The position numbers were made by a program, and so were the translations under genes. A stretch of DNA of 33,666 bases from Cyanophora paradoxa. Its lineage: Eukaryota > Glaucocystophyceae > Cyanophorales > Cyanophoraceae. The stretch covers positions 1 through 33,666 of the forward strand of contig QPMI01000018.1 in assembly GCA_004431415.1 (NCBI GenBank), in the 5' to 3' direction. The notes beneath the pieces were generated by a model that did no database searches, was not told the DNA's origin, and worked only from the letters and a program-made list of their open reading frames with translations. Shown one piece after another: positions 19,016 through 28,093 of the stretch (its first letter is position 1; the number at the start of each line of letters is the position of its first letter).

Positions 19016-19130
19016 ATCAGGGCGACCAATTAGAGCGGCGGCGGCGACGGCGCGGCTGCAGGGCGACGGCGGCGGCGTAGTTTCCCTATGGTAGATAGAG
19101 GTAAATGTAGCTTGTGTTTCTGGTAGTTCG

Positions 19131-19172
19131 GGTGTAGAAATTGCAAAGTGCTGTTTTTCACCACCGGAGCCA
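19131..19172 (+). repeat. Outer arm of the large inverted repeat (left)
   Basis: The segment beginning ggtgtagaaattgcaaag returns as its reverse complement at 27,090-27,131 with few differences. It lies just outside the satellite array on both sides, and similarity stops at its outer edge. Confidence 0.8.
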
Positions 19173-19206
19173 ATAGACCTCTGCCACGCTTGATATTTAT
19201 ATTTGT

Positions 19207-20000
19207 CGAAAGCACCCTAAAGCGGGGCAGAGGCTCGTCTGGCCTTCCATTCTCGAAGGCGAGGTCCGATGCCCCACTGGGCCAGGCCACCCAGTGACCG
19301 TCATTTCCGGGGAAGAGTGCCGGGCGAACATTTATCTTTCTTTTTCTGTTATTCAAGATGCTAATCATGTTCGAAAGCACCCTAGAGCGGAGCAGAGGCT
19401 CGTCTGGCCTCCCATTCTCGAGGACGAGGTCCGATGCCCCACCCAGTGACCGAGCCATCATTTCCGGGGAGGAGTGCCGGGCGAACATTTATCTTTCTTT
19501 TTCTGTTAGTCAAGATGCTAATCATGTTCGAAAGCACCCTAGAGCGGAGCAGAGGCTCGTCTGGCCTTCCATTCTCGAGGACGAGGTCCGATGCCCCACC
19601 CAGTGACCGAGCCATCATTTCCGGGGAGGAGTGCCGGGCGAACATTTATCTTTCTTTTTCTGTTAGTCCAGATGCTAATCATGTTCGAAAGCACCCTAGA
19701 GCGGAGCAGAGGCTCGTCTGGCCTTCCATTCTCGAGGACGAGGTCCGATGCCCCACCCAGTGACCGAGCCATCATTTCCGGGGAGGAGTGCCGGGCGAAC
19801 ATTTATCTTTCTTTTTCTGTTAGTCCAGATGCTAATCATGTTCGAAAGCACCCTAGAGCGGAGCAGAGGCTCGTCTGGCCTTCCATTCTCGAGGACGAGG
19901 TCCGATGCCCGACCCAGTGACCGAGCCATCATTTCCGGGGAGGAGTGCCGGGCGAACATTTATCTTTCTTTTTCTGTTAGTCAAGATGCAAGTCATGTTT
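19207..20000 (+). repeat. 157-bp satellite array (left), five units
   Basis: Units starting cgaaagcaccctagagcgg occur at about 19,206 (diverged, 166 bp), 19,372, 19,529, 19,686 and 19,843. The last four are 157 bp apart and nearly identical. Short ORFs on both strands repeat with the same period and are by-products. The array lies 3' of the minus-strand C48 protease gene and is mirrored at 26,431-27,046. Confidence 0.95.
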
Positions 20001-20130
20001 GATGTTTATTTTGTTCGTAATCAACCTTGAATGACTACGTGATACAGCCTCCCGATGTTGCGTGATTGTTCAGCACCCTTCGTCATCACTGCGTTTTGTG
20101 AATCAAAAGAATGAAAATGAAATGATGAAT

Positions 20131-20236
20131 GGTCTCGCCCTGAGATGTTGAAAATGTCCGCAAACGAGAGACCTTTTCAAATAAAAAGAAATGCATGAAA
20201 ACCCACATTGATGCCAAAACGTAAGCAAGACGGACC
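20131..20236. repeat. Inner arm of the large inverted repeat (left), end of the C48 gene
   Basis: This block contains the last codons, stop and start of the 3' UTR of the C48 gene. It returns inverted at 26,330-26,434 with about ten differences. The shared coding piece reads SCLRFGINV in both copies. Confidence 0.85.
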
Positions 20237-21121
20237 GGACGGCGCGGTACCAGGATCGTTTTCAACGAACACCTTTTTATACTCCTCCGCCATCGTGTCC
20301 ATGAACTTGCGCTCATCATCATCACCTTCCAAATCTTCGCAATGTTTCCAGTCGGAGACAGCACGCTCCGGCCTGAAGTCGACCTCTCGTGCGACAGACT
20401 CCATGAAAAACAAGACCCAAGGACCACAGTGGCTAGCGGCATCGGATCCGTGCTTGTCTTGAAGGACATTGTTTCGAATCTCGATCTTGTCTGTTTCGTC
20501 GACGATTGTAAAATCACGGAAAGCATCCACAAGCAACGTCTCCAATGCGTTTTCAATCGGGTCTTGCAGCGAGTCAAACCAGCGAATCCGCCTTGAACGG
20601 AAGTCGAAGACGAGAAGACACCAGTGTTGCCAGGCTGTGGATGCGTACAAGCCTTTCCAGACTACAATCGGCAAGAAACATAGCTTCCACTTTCCACCGA
20701 TGTTGTCAATGACACTGCGGCTGATTGCAGGGTCTCGATTTGCGAGCGCTTCCATTATCGAAAGCGCATCATCGATAGAGAGCGCCCATAGAAGAGCGAC
20801 GTCCCCGTGCGCAATCAAATCCTTCAAAAGATGGGCTGCAGCGAAGTCCAAATGGCAGTCCTAACCAAGACGAAAGTTCAATGCAGCCAAAAAGAAGCAT
20901 TGCCGCAAATATTTTGCTGCCCGCACCGTATAACAAGAATTGGAACCTTCCGGGAGTCCGTCGTGCGGAAACTCATCCACAAAGCGTTTGGAGTATATGG
21001 TGCCAAATGGAGCCCGATCTCGCTGGCGGTTTGGAGTATATTGAACCAACTGGAGCCCGAAAGGACAACGATTGGCAGGTCCCCGCGCTCCAGTCTGCTC
21101 ATCTAGGCAACGAATACACAA
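20177..21121 (-). CDS. C48 (Ulp1/adenain-like) cysteine protease, interrupted by one in-frame TAG
   Basis: The 3' ORF (20,177-20,851, 224 codons from a TTG) carries the C48 triad in order: His76 in WQHWCLLVFDF, Asp93 in RWFDSLQ, an upstream Gln131, and Cys142 in SHCGPWVLFF. This family removes SUMO/ubiquitin-like modifiers or processes viral proteins. The same frame is open further 5' to 21,121 (with VDEFPHDGLPEGSNSCYTV), separated only by a TAG at 20,861-20,863. A 30-nt stretch bounded by GT and AG would remove it in frame but is very short for an intron, so nonsense decay is equally likely. No ATG is seen, so a 5' exon is probably missing. A C-terminal acidic segment (CEDLEGDDDERKF) follows the protease domain. 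The end of this gene is duplicated at 26,330-26,434. Confidence 0.65.
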
Positions 21122-21270
21122 CCTGCGCGCGGATCGCAGTCACAAAGAGCTGCGTACGCGGTCAACCTGGCGGGCGAACCCTTCGTCACATCTCTCGCAT
21201 TTCAGCACCGCAGCGTTCGAATTCGTGACGCCGCAGACGGAGCAAGACACCTCTGGAGTTCGCTGCGCGT

Positions 21271-21326
21271 GCACGGGAGAAGCGCGTTAGGGAGAAGAGC
21301 ACGGGAGAAGCGCGTTAGGGAGTTGT
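21271..21326 (+). repeat. 28-bp tandem duplication
   Basis: The sequence gcacgggagaagcgcgttag occurs at 21,271 and 21,299. It lies in the gene-free stretch between the C48 gene and the truncated F-box start, and no function is visible. Confidence 0.8.
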
Positions 21327-21520
21327 GCAGACCGCGCAATCTCGGAATGTGTGCTGTTGTGCATGCTGCATCTGTTGATAAGGACGACCCGTACGCGTTG
21401 AAGTCGACAGTGATTAGGGGGGTACACACTGAAACCGATTTGAAAGCCGGCAGCGACGGTAGAAACCGTAGAAAGCCGGCAGCGCGTAGGATCGTGTAGA
21501 GTAACTAAGACTTACTTCCA

Positions 21521-21553
21521 ATGCAGCTCCGCGATCGGGCGAAGCGAAAGTGA
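21521..21553 (+). pseudogene. Truncated copy of the F-box gene start
   Basis: CAATGCAGCTC, then GCGAAGCGAAAG, matches the start of the F-box gene at 24,177 (MQLxxRAKRK) at DNA level over about 35 bp, but a TGA follows after ten codons. Sequence further down does not continue as the F-box. It is a 5' remnant of a paralogue. Confidence 0.55.
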
Positions 21554-21644
21554 GCGTGCTGCTGCCTCTAGATCTGTTCCTCTATCTCTTGTGCCAAAAA
21601 CGCTGAACAACGCTCACGTGCACGCTCGGGGGGCGCGGAAACTC

Positions 21645-21672
21645 GGGGGGTGGGGGTGGGGGGCGGGGGGGG
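21645..21672 (+). other. G-quadruplex-type G tract
   Basis: Runs G6-T-G5-T-G6-C-G8 with single-base loops, a very favourable intramolecular quadruplex pattern on the plus strand. It stands at the left edge of the 389-bp repeat array, about 45 bp from a TA microsatellite. Confidence 0.8.
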
Positions 21673-21714
21673 TCAGACTAGTCCCAGCCTCGCTTTAGAG
21701 TGCTTTTGACATTT

Positions 21715-23417
21715 ACAATATATATATATAGCTGTTCATCAAGGTAGAAAGCACCATTAACCGGGGCAGGGGCTCGGCTTGCCTCAATGCCCCACCCAGC
21801 GACCGAGCCATCATTTCTGAGAAGAGTGCGGGGCGAACGTTTTTCTTCCATTTTCGATTAGTCGTACATCAATGTAGAAAGCACCCTAAACCGGGGCAGG
21901 GGCTCGGCTGGCCTTCCATTTTCGCGGACGAAGTTGACACTTTCGAGTTGAAATTCGGAAGAAACTGATGGCTGGCTGGCAGAGCTTGACCTCCTTGCGC
22001 AAGTCCCCGTCAAGGGCGGCCCATCGCTCGGAGATGATAAGGGCAATAGCTTTGTGTGTCTGCCGAGTGAGCTTTCCCTCGCCGATGTAGAAGCCAACGC
22101 AGTCTTACAATATATATATAGCTGTTCATCAAGGTAGAAAGCACCATTAACCGGGGCAGGGGCTCGGCTTGCCTCAATGCCCCCCCCAGCGACCGAGCCA
22201 TCATTTCTGAGAAGAGTGCGGGCGAACGTTTTTCTTCCATTTTCGATTAGTCGTACATCAATGTAGAAAGCACCCTAAACCGGGGCAGGGGCTCGGCTGG
22301 CCTTCCATTTTCGCGGACGAAGTTGACACTTTCGAGTTGAAATTCGGAAGAAACTGATGGCTGGCTGGCAGAGCTTGACCTCCTTGCGCAAGTCCCCGTC
22401 AAGGGCGGCCCATCGCTCGGAGATGATAAGGGCAATAGCTTTGTGTGTCTGCCGAGTGAGCTTTCCCTCGCCGATGTAGAAGCCAACGCAGTTTTACAAT
22501 ATATATATAGCTGTTCATCAAGGTAGAAAGCACCATTAACCGGGGCAGGGGCTCGGCTTGCCTCAATGCCCCCCCCAGCGACCGAGCCATCATTTCTGAG
22601 AAGAGTGCGGGGCGAACGTTTTTCTTCCATTTTCGATTAGTCGTACATCAATGTAGAAAGCACCCTAAACCGGGGCAGGGGCTCGGCTGGCCTTCCATTT
22701 TCGCGGACGAAGTTGACACTTTCGAGTTGAAATTCGGAAGAAACTGATGGCTGGCTGGCAGAGCTTGACCTCCTTGCGCAAGTCCCCGTCAAGGGCGGCC
22801 CATCGCTCGGAGATGATAAGGGCAATAGCTTTGTGTGTCTGCCGAGTGAGCTTTCCCTCGCCGATGTAGAAGCCAACGCAGTCTTACAATATATATATAG
22901 CTGTTCATCAAGGTAGAAAGCACCATTAACCGGGGCAGGGGCTCGGCTTGCCTCAATGCTCCACCCAGCGACCGAGCCATCATTTCCGAGAAGAGTGCGG
23001 GGCGCTCGTTTATCGTCCTTTTTCTAAAAGTCGTGATGGCTATCATATTCGCGGAGCAGAGGCTTGGTTGCCCTTCCATTTTCTAGGAAGACGGCCGATG
23101 CCCCCCCCAGCGACCGAGCCATCATTTCTGAGAAGAGTGCGGGGCGAACGTTTTTCTTCCATTTTCTATTAGTCGTACATCAATGTAGAAAGCACCCTAA
23201 ACCGGGGCAGGGGCTCGGCTGGCCTTCCATTTTCGCGGACGAAGTTGACGCTTTCGAGTTGAAATTCGGAAGAAACTGATGGCTGGCTGGCAGAGCTTGA
23301 CCTCCTTGCGCAAGTCCCCGTCAAGGGCGGCCCATCGCTCGGAGATGATAAGGGCAATAGCTTTGTGTGTCTGCCGAGTGAGCTTTCCCTCGCCGATGTA
23401 GAAGCCAACGCAGTCTT
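21715..23417 (+). repeat. 389-bp tandem array, four copies, carrying a duplicated gene 3' end
   Basis: The marker gctgttcatcaaggtagaaa occurs at 21,731, 22,121, 22,510 and 22,900, 389-390 bp apart; each copy begins with a TA run. Every unit holds two copies of a core related to the 157-bp satellite (gaaagcacc, then ccggggcaggggctcggc) and about 190 bp matching the end of the LRR gene's last exon (23,230-23,417). The fourth copy has about 120 bp of extra diverged satellite core near 22,985-23,100. Copies 1-3 contain single-base differences only, so the amplification is recent. Confidence 0.95.
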
Positions 23418-24103
23418 GCGCCGTTTGAAGGGCCTTAAAAAACGCCACGCCAGCCGCGTTCGTCAACTGTGACATACCCAATCAACGTACCTGTGACATA
23501 ATCACCACATGATCAACGTTAACGTACCTTGTCATTCTCGCCAACATTTACACCACGGATACAGAGCCCCGGAATTCCGAGAATCGGCAGGATGTACGCC
23601 TCAAACGAAGCGTCGTCCAAGCCCCAGCCGTGGCAGCGAAGAGCGCGCAATTGGCAGAGCTTACTGGCTTGCTTCGTGATGACCGCGAGCAGGCGCTGGA
23701 GCTAGAAGTATGTAGAGGTCAGCAAGGAGAAGCGCCGCGCAAGCTTGCATATGCATGCGCTGGCGTGCCTGATGCTCGGGAATGTCGGTTTTGTGACCAA
23801 GCAGCTGGATGGAGTCAAGTCCTTCTAGATCGTGCTCGGAAGCGATGCGATCGATCAGCTTGTCGAGCTCTTTGTTCGCACGCCAATCATTCCACTTCCC
23901 ACTCGAGCTGTGCAGATCGGCGAGGCTCAGGTCGTTGCTTTTCAGCAGCGCCAGCAGCGACGCCGTGCGCTCTGCAAGGCGATTCAAATTCAAAGCGCGG
24001 CAACTGCAGGCGCACAGTGCCACGCACCACGTCCCCACGATGATGTCCGCGTGACAAGATTCGGTTGCCACTGCGGCCGGTAGGCGGGCTCGTCGACGTC
24101 CAT
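23197..24103 (-). CDS. LRR (ribonuclease-inhibitor-like) protein, multi-exon
   Basis: Three exons connect in phase: 24,003-23,798, 23,667-23,528 and 23,466-23,197 (stop). The introns are 130 nt (23,668-23,797) and 61 nt (23,467-23,527). The second junction joins GENDK to LTNAAGVAFFKAL, a typical RI-type LRR (strand, Asn ladder, helix), and LCQLRALRCHGWGLDDASF is another. The middle exon has charged helices (NKELDKLIDRIASEHDLEGL). A 5' exon with ATG at 24,103 (MDVDEPAYRPQWQPN) is likely, but its junction is unresolved because the only phase-matching intron would be 35 nt. Role unknown; LRRs usually bind protein partners. The last exon has been copied into the downstream 389-bp array. The F-box gene starts 73 bp away on the other strand. 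Confidence 0.5.
23467..23527 (-). other. 61-nt GT-AG intron with an internal duplication
   Basis: Donor GTACGT and acceptor TCACAG on the minus strand. The tail ATGTCACAG followed by GTACGTTGAT occurs inside the intron as well, so it holds a second acceptor-donor pair about 25 nt apart, the result of a small tandem duplication. Confidence 0.6.
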
Positions 24104-24176
24104 GCGGACGGTCTGTAAAGTACGGTACCCCAACAGCACAGACGGAGTCTGACGGACTTGTACGGTGCAGCTCTCA

Positions 24177-26163
24177 ATGCAGCTCTGCGCTCGAGCGAAG
24201 CGAAAGAACGAGCGCGCTTCAGCTAGCACTTCGTCCGATGACGGGAGAGACTTCTTCGCAATGCTCCCCGACGATCTTGTCGTGCGCATATTTAGCCACG
24301 TGGAAGCTATGGAGGCATACGATACGTGTCAGCTCTGGCGCTTGAATCGGCGCCTTGGCCGTCTCGTCCGAGACGTGCTGTGGGAACGGCTGCAAATTGA
24401 CGTAGACATCTTGTGCGAGCGTACCGCGCCCGCCGCGGAGAGCAAATTGTCTTCTTTTTATAGCACAAACGCAGCGCCGTGGCGTGCACGTCCGCACGCG
24501 AGCGCGGTTTCGGACGAACAGCGGATCGTAAAAGCCCTTTCCCGGCAGCACAATCGAATAGTGGCACTCGTGGAGACCCGAATGTTTGCTGGATGTAGGC
24601 GGCTCGAGATATATGACGTTCTGGGCTCAGCCGTCATGAACGTTAATCCTCGGTGGTGTCCGTGTATAATGGCAGAGTCTGCCGCAGAGTCGTATGTTCG
24701 CCTCATACAGAGTGCGTCACGAGCGCAATCAATTCATCTCCGTTGCCTGACCGTTGAATGGCAGAAATTATTTCAGCTTTGACGAAGCCCCCCGCAAGCG
24801 GCCCTGAGGAATTGTTCTTCGGTGCAGGCCTCCTAGGATATTGCGGGCAAACTGAATTCCCCCGAGAGTTTGGAGTTGCAATCGATTTCCTGTCGTCGGT
24901 CACCAGTTCTCCCGTCCGTACGTTACGGGTCGGCTCAGAACGTCTTTTGCAAGATATCGTGGATGCAGCTGTTCCAGGCTGCGTTCCCACTCTGGAGGAT
25001 ATCAGCGCTGTGATTCCTCCGGAATTGCATGGAATAGAAATTGCGAATTTCATGGATGCCGCTCTTACCGTGAGCATTATTATAATCGAAAAATGATAAT
25101 GCTCAGATGCAGTCTAATTTCAGAATGCGCAGGAGAAAATGGCACGTTTGTGGCCAGCGCTGCAGCGGCTTCACAGCGGGTTTCGTGGAGGGGAATCCCT
25201 GCTAGCACTACTGCCGCTCCCCTTGACGGACTTAAAAGCGACCATTTGTGGAGCACACAACGCTGCTGAGGCGCAATCCGTTGATAAGGCGCTCGAGGCT
25301 CTTAAGCCCAGTATTTTGAAGTCACTGAGATTCGCTTGCAACACGTATGATGAAATCGTTCTCGGAGCAGCAAGCCCACGTACGATTGCTTCTATTCTTC
25401 GTTTTTTGAATCTTTCAGAGTTGGATATTACGGTCCGTTTGCTGCGAGAAGTATTTGATTTGCGAGATGCTTACTCCTCTCAGGTTTCCGAGAACTCCGG
25501 TTTTGGTTTGGCGGAGCTGGGCGCACTTACAAGACTTCGGAGTATGAGACTCACGTGCGAGTTTAACGTGCGTAATGGTTGTTGCTGGGCAGTTTTTTGG
25601 AAGATTCTTGACGTACACCGCGATCACAGACCGCTTTGGATTCGAATTCTGGAGCGGGTGTTCTCCGATCCGCTACTACGGGGTTTAGATCGAGTTCATC
25701 TCTCAAGTCCTGGAGATCGTAATGAGGATATCCATGCATACGCGCGACGACCACATAATATCAACAACTCTTGAAGACGTCATCCTCGCGTCGCAGCAGT
25801 TTTTAACAAAGCTAACGACGGTCAACGTTCCGCCGTGGTACCTGCAGGTATGTTTTACTTGGTGCTGATCTCGACTGGCGATTTCACAACGTGTTGCACG
25901 CGCAGGCAGCCGTTTCATCTCCGAAACTCGAATCTCTAAGTGTCAAATACCCATGGCAAGACGGGACATTGGCACGCCTTTCTGCACTCTCGGCGTTGCG
26001 GGGGATTTCGAAAGAAAGAGCAAGACAGTTTGAGGTCTCTTTGGTCGTGTCCAAGGAGCTTGTGGAGTCAGCGCGTCGTGCTGTGTCACCCTGGGTTGAA
26101 GGGCGTTTTACCGTAAGCGTTGGCGACTATCCTAGCACGCTGTTAATTCAATATCTCGCATAA
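24177..26163 (+). CDS. F-box protein with LRR-like region, five exons
   Basis: Start ATG 24,177 (also conserved in the truncated copy at 21,521). Exons: 24,177-24,711; 24,777-25,069; 25,124-25,718; 25,777-25,847; 25,906-26,163 (stop). Every junction keeps phase with GT-AG introns of 54-65 nt, giving about 583 residues. An alternative also in phase ends exon 3 at 25,567 and resumes at 25,689. The F-box spans about residues 30-72 (LPDDLVVRIFSHVEAMEAYD, then the W..L..R..RL pattern and LWERLQ). F-box proteins dock targets onto SCF ubiquitin ligases through Skp1. Later parts contain LRR-like lines (ILRFLNLSELDITVRLL, LGALTRLRSMRLTC, LRGLDRVHLSS, SPKLESLSVKY), the usual target-binding region. The region beyond the F-box is clearly diverged. 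Confidence 0.75.
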
Positions 26164-26329
26164 TTTCAATATCTCTCATGAGAAAGACGCTCTTCCCGTG
26201 CACTTCCTTAGTTCCCGGAATGAAAGCTTGGTCGCGGGCACTGAAAGCTTGGCAGGGGTTGCTCATGCAGTTGGCGACTATCTAGGACGCTGTAAATTCA
26301 TATCTCTCACGCGAAAGAGGCTCGAGAAT
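26164..26329 (+). repeat. Duplicated end of the F-box gene, fused to a C48 gene tail
   Basis: The end of the last F-box exon (about 26,120-26,190, gttggcgactatcctagcac and on) is repeated with changes at about 26,271-26,322. The repeat then joins the C48 tail at the sequence ctcgagaatgg, which is also a sequence of the satellite unit, suggesting a microhomology junction. Confidence 0.6.
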
Positions 26330-26434
26330 GGTCCGTCTTGCTTACGTTTTGGCATCAATGTGGATATTCATGCATTTCTTTGTATTTCAAAGGTTTCTCG
26401 TTTGCGGACATTTTTAACATCTCAAGGCGAGATC
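26330..26434 (+). pseudogene. Inverted copy of the C48 protease 3' end
   Basis: Reverse complement of 20,131-20,236. It encodes GPSCLRFGINV with a shifted end that runs on into the satellite. No protease core is present, so it is a gene fragment and cannot be active. Confidence 0.8.
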
Positions 26435-27046
26435 TCCTCCTCGAGAATGGAAGGCCAGACGAGCCTCTGCTCCGCTCTAGGTGCTTTCAAACATGATAAG
26501 CATCTTGACTAACAGAAAAAGAAAGATAAATGTTCGCCGGCACTCCTCCCCGGAAATGATGGCTCGGTCACTGGGTGGGGCATCGGACCTCGTCCTCGAG
26601 AATGGAAGGCCAGACGAGCCTCTGCTCCGCTCTAGGGTGCTTTCGAACATGATTAGCATCTTGACTAACAGAAAAAGAAAGATAATGTTCGCCCGGCACT
26701 CCTCCCGGAAATGATGGCTCGGTCACTGGGTGGGGCATCGGACCTCGTCCTCGAGAATGGAAGGCCAGACGAGCCTCTGCTCCGCTCTAGGGTGCTTTCG
26801 AACATGATTAGCATCTTGACTAACAGAAAAGAAAGATAAATGTTCGCCCGGCACTCTTCCCCGGAAATGATGGCTCGGTCACTGGGTCGGGCATCGGACC
26901 TCGTCCTCGAGAATGGAAGGCCAGACGAGCCTCTGCTCCGCTCTAGGGTGCTTTCGAACATGATTAGCATCTTGACTAACAGAAAAAGAAAGATAAATGT
27001 TCGCCCGGCACTCTTCCCGGAAATGATGGCTCGGTCGCAGAATTCG
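26431..27046 (-). repeat. 157-bp satellite array (right), four units, inverted
   Basis: Reverse complement of the left array. The landmark ggaaatgatggctcggtc occurs at 26,552, 26,707, 26,863 and 27,019 (155-156 bp apart). Small indels shorten units by 1-2 bp relative to the left array. Confidence 0.95.
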
Positions 27047-27089
27047 AAGTCTATTTCCACCCTCAAATAATGGTGGTGGTCGCAGATGC

Positions 27090-27131
27090 TGGCTCCGGTC
27101 GAGAAAAACAGCACTTTGCAATTTCTACACC
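27090..27131 (-). repeat. Outer arm of the large inverted repeat (right)
   Basis: Reverse complement of 19,131-19,172. No obvious target-site duplication is visible next to the two outer edges. Confidence 0.8.
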
Positions 27132-27239
27132 ACATTCTAGAAAGCCCTGCCCCGCCGTTCGCCCCGCACTCTTCTCGGAAATGATGGCTCAATTCAATTG
27201 AATTCAAAAGTGTACGTCAGATGTCCCATTTGCTTCACA

Positions 27240-27536
27240 TCTTTACTGGCCTGCTCCTCTTTCAGGCGCTTGGAAATGTCCTAAAGAACTCGATGTCGCA
27301 GTTGCTGAGGCGGAGTCCGCAGATGTCGCGAAGCGCTTTATCCACGGACGGATGAAGAGGATCGCGAACGCGGAAACCACCAGAACAGAGCTGAAACATG
27401 CGCAGCGGCTCTTCGCCACTTGAAAGCCTTCGAGGGTGACCATACAGATGTGCTCCCAGAGTCCCCTGCGCTCATGATCACTGGCTATGTGAAAGCAGAA
27501 TTTCTCGGGTAAATTAAAACAGAAGGCCATGCGCAC
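27240..27536 (-). CDS. Possible downstream exon(s) with an LRR-like end
   Basis: Two coding-like pieces lie in different frames: KFCFHIASDHERRGLWEHIC (about 27,420-27,510) and, after an apparent one-base shift at about 27,418, SGEEPLRMFQLCSGGFRVRD continuing to LRDICGLRLSNCDIEFF and a TGA near 27,260. The second resembles an LRR. It probably belongs to the same gene as the exon at 27,611-28,087, but neither the intron phase nor the internal shift works cleanly, so the copy may be broken. Confidence 0.4.
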
Positions 27537-27610
27537 TGTTCAGGTCCAGAGGCCCCTCCCCTCCGACGGCAGAGATTCAATCAGGGTGGTGCAGTAATTC
27601 GTGTCCTCAC

Positions 27611-28087
27611 CTTCTCCTTCGAGATCGCTGTCCTCGCCCGATTGGGGAGGATGTCGAAGGCCCGCGACTGCCGGTGGAGCTTGGCGATCCGAAGCGCCAA
27701 ATTAGCGAAGGGCCGAACGTCCATAGGGATTTCGTCCAAAGTGCTGGCACTCTCGATAGCCAGGATGATGGCGCATATGCACAGTGGGGCTGACGGGTTC
27801 TCGACACAGGTACGACACGGAAGCTCCTTTGGCCGCTCTTCTGCTGCTTCGTCATCGCTGAGAGCTCTTGCGTCGTTCTTGGCGGCTGCAGCCCGCTCCT
27901 CAGCCTTCCGCAGACGTCGATAGATCTCCGCAACCGCTTCCGCTGACGCTTGCCTCTCGAGCTGCCGCCGCGTCGCCTCATCCACGCTGACGTTTTCGGC
28001 TGTGCGCTCCTCGCGCGCGCGCTTCTGCGCACGCGCCGGGCCGCTTTCCTCTGGTTCGAGCGCGCGTTTCTCCTCGCCGCTCTCCAT
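27611..28087 (-). CDS. Charged coiled-coil protein, first exon
   Basis: ATG at 28,087; 159 codons in phase 0 to a clear donor (AAG followed by GTGAGG, 27,610-27,605). Residues about 1-75 are very rich in Glu, Arg and Ala and form a probable coiled coil (RRQLERQASAEAVAEIYRRL, RKAEERAAAAKND); KRAREER could be a nuclear signal. A CRTC and a CICAI follow, then a helical part (FANLALRIAKLHRQSRAFDI). No family is recognised. The spliced partner is probably the LRR-like exon(s) downstream at 27,240-27,536. Confidence 0.6.
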
Positions 28088-28093
28088 TCTCAA

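Noticed and set aside
19382-19959. Repeated 87- and 109-codon ORFs on both strands in the satellite array
   Set aside because: They recur with the 157-bp period because the unit lacks stops in some frames; no sign of selection on a protein.
19207-20000. CRISPR-like array
   Set aside because: The units are contiguous 157-bp repeats without unique spacers, in a eukaryotic setting.
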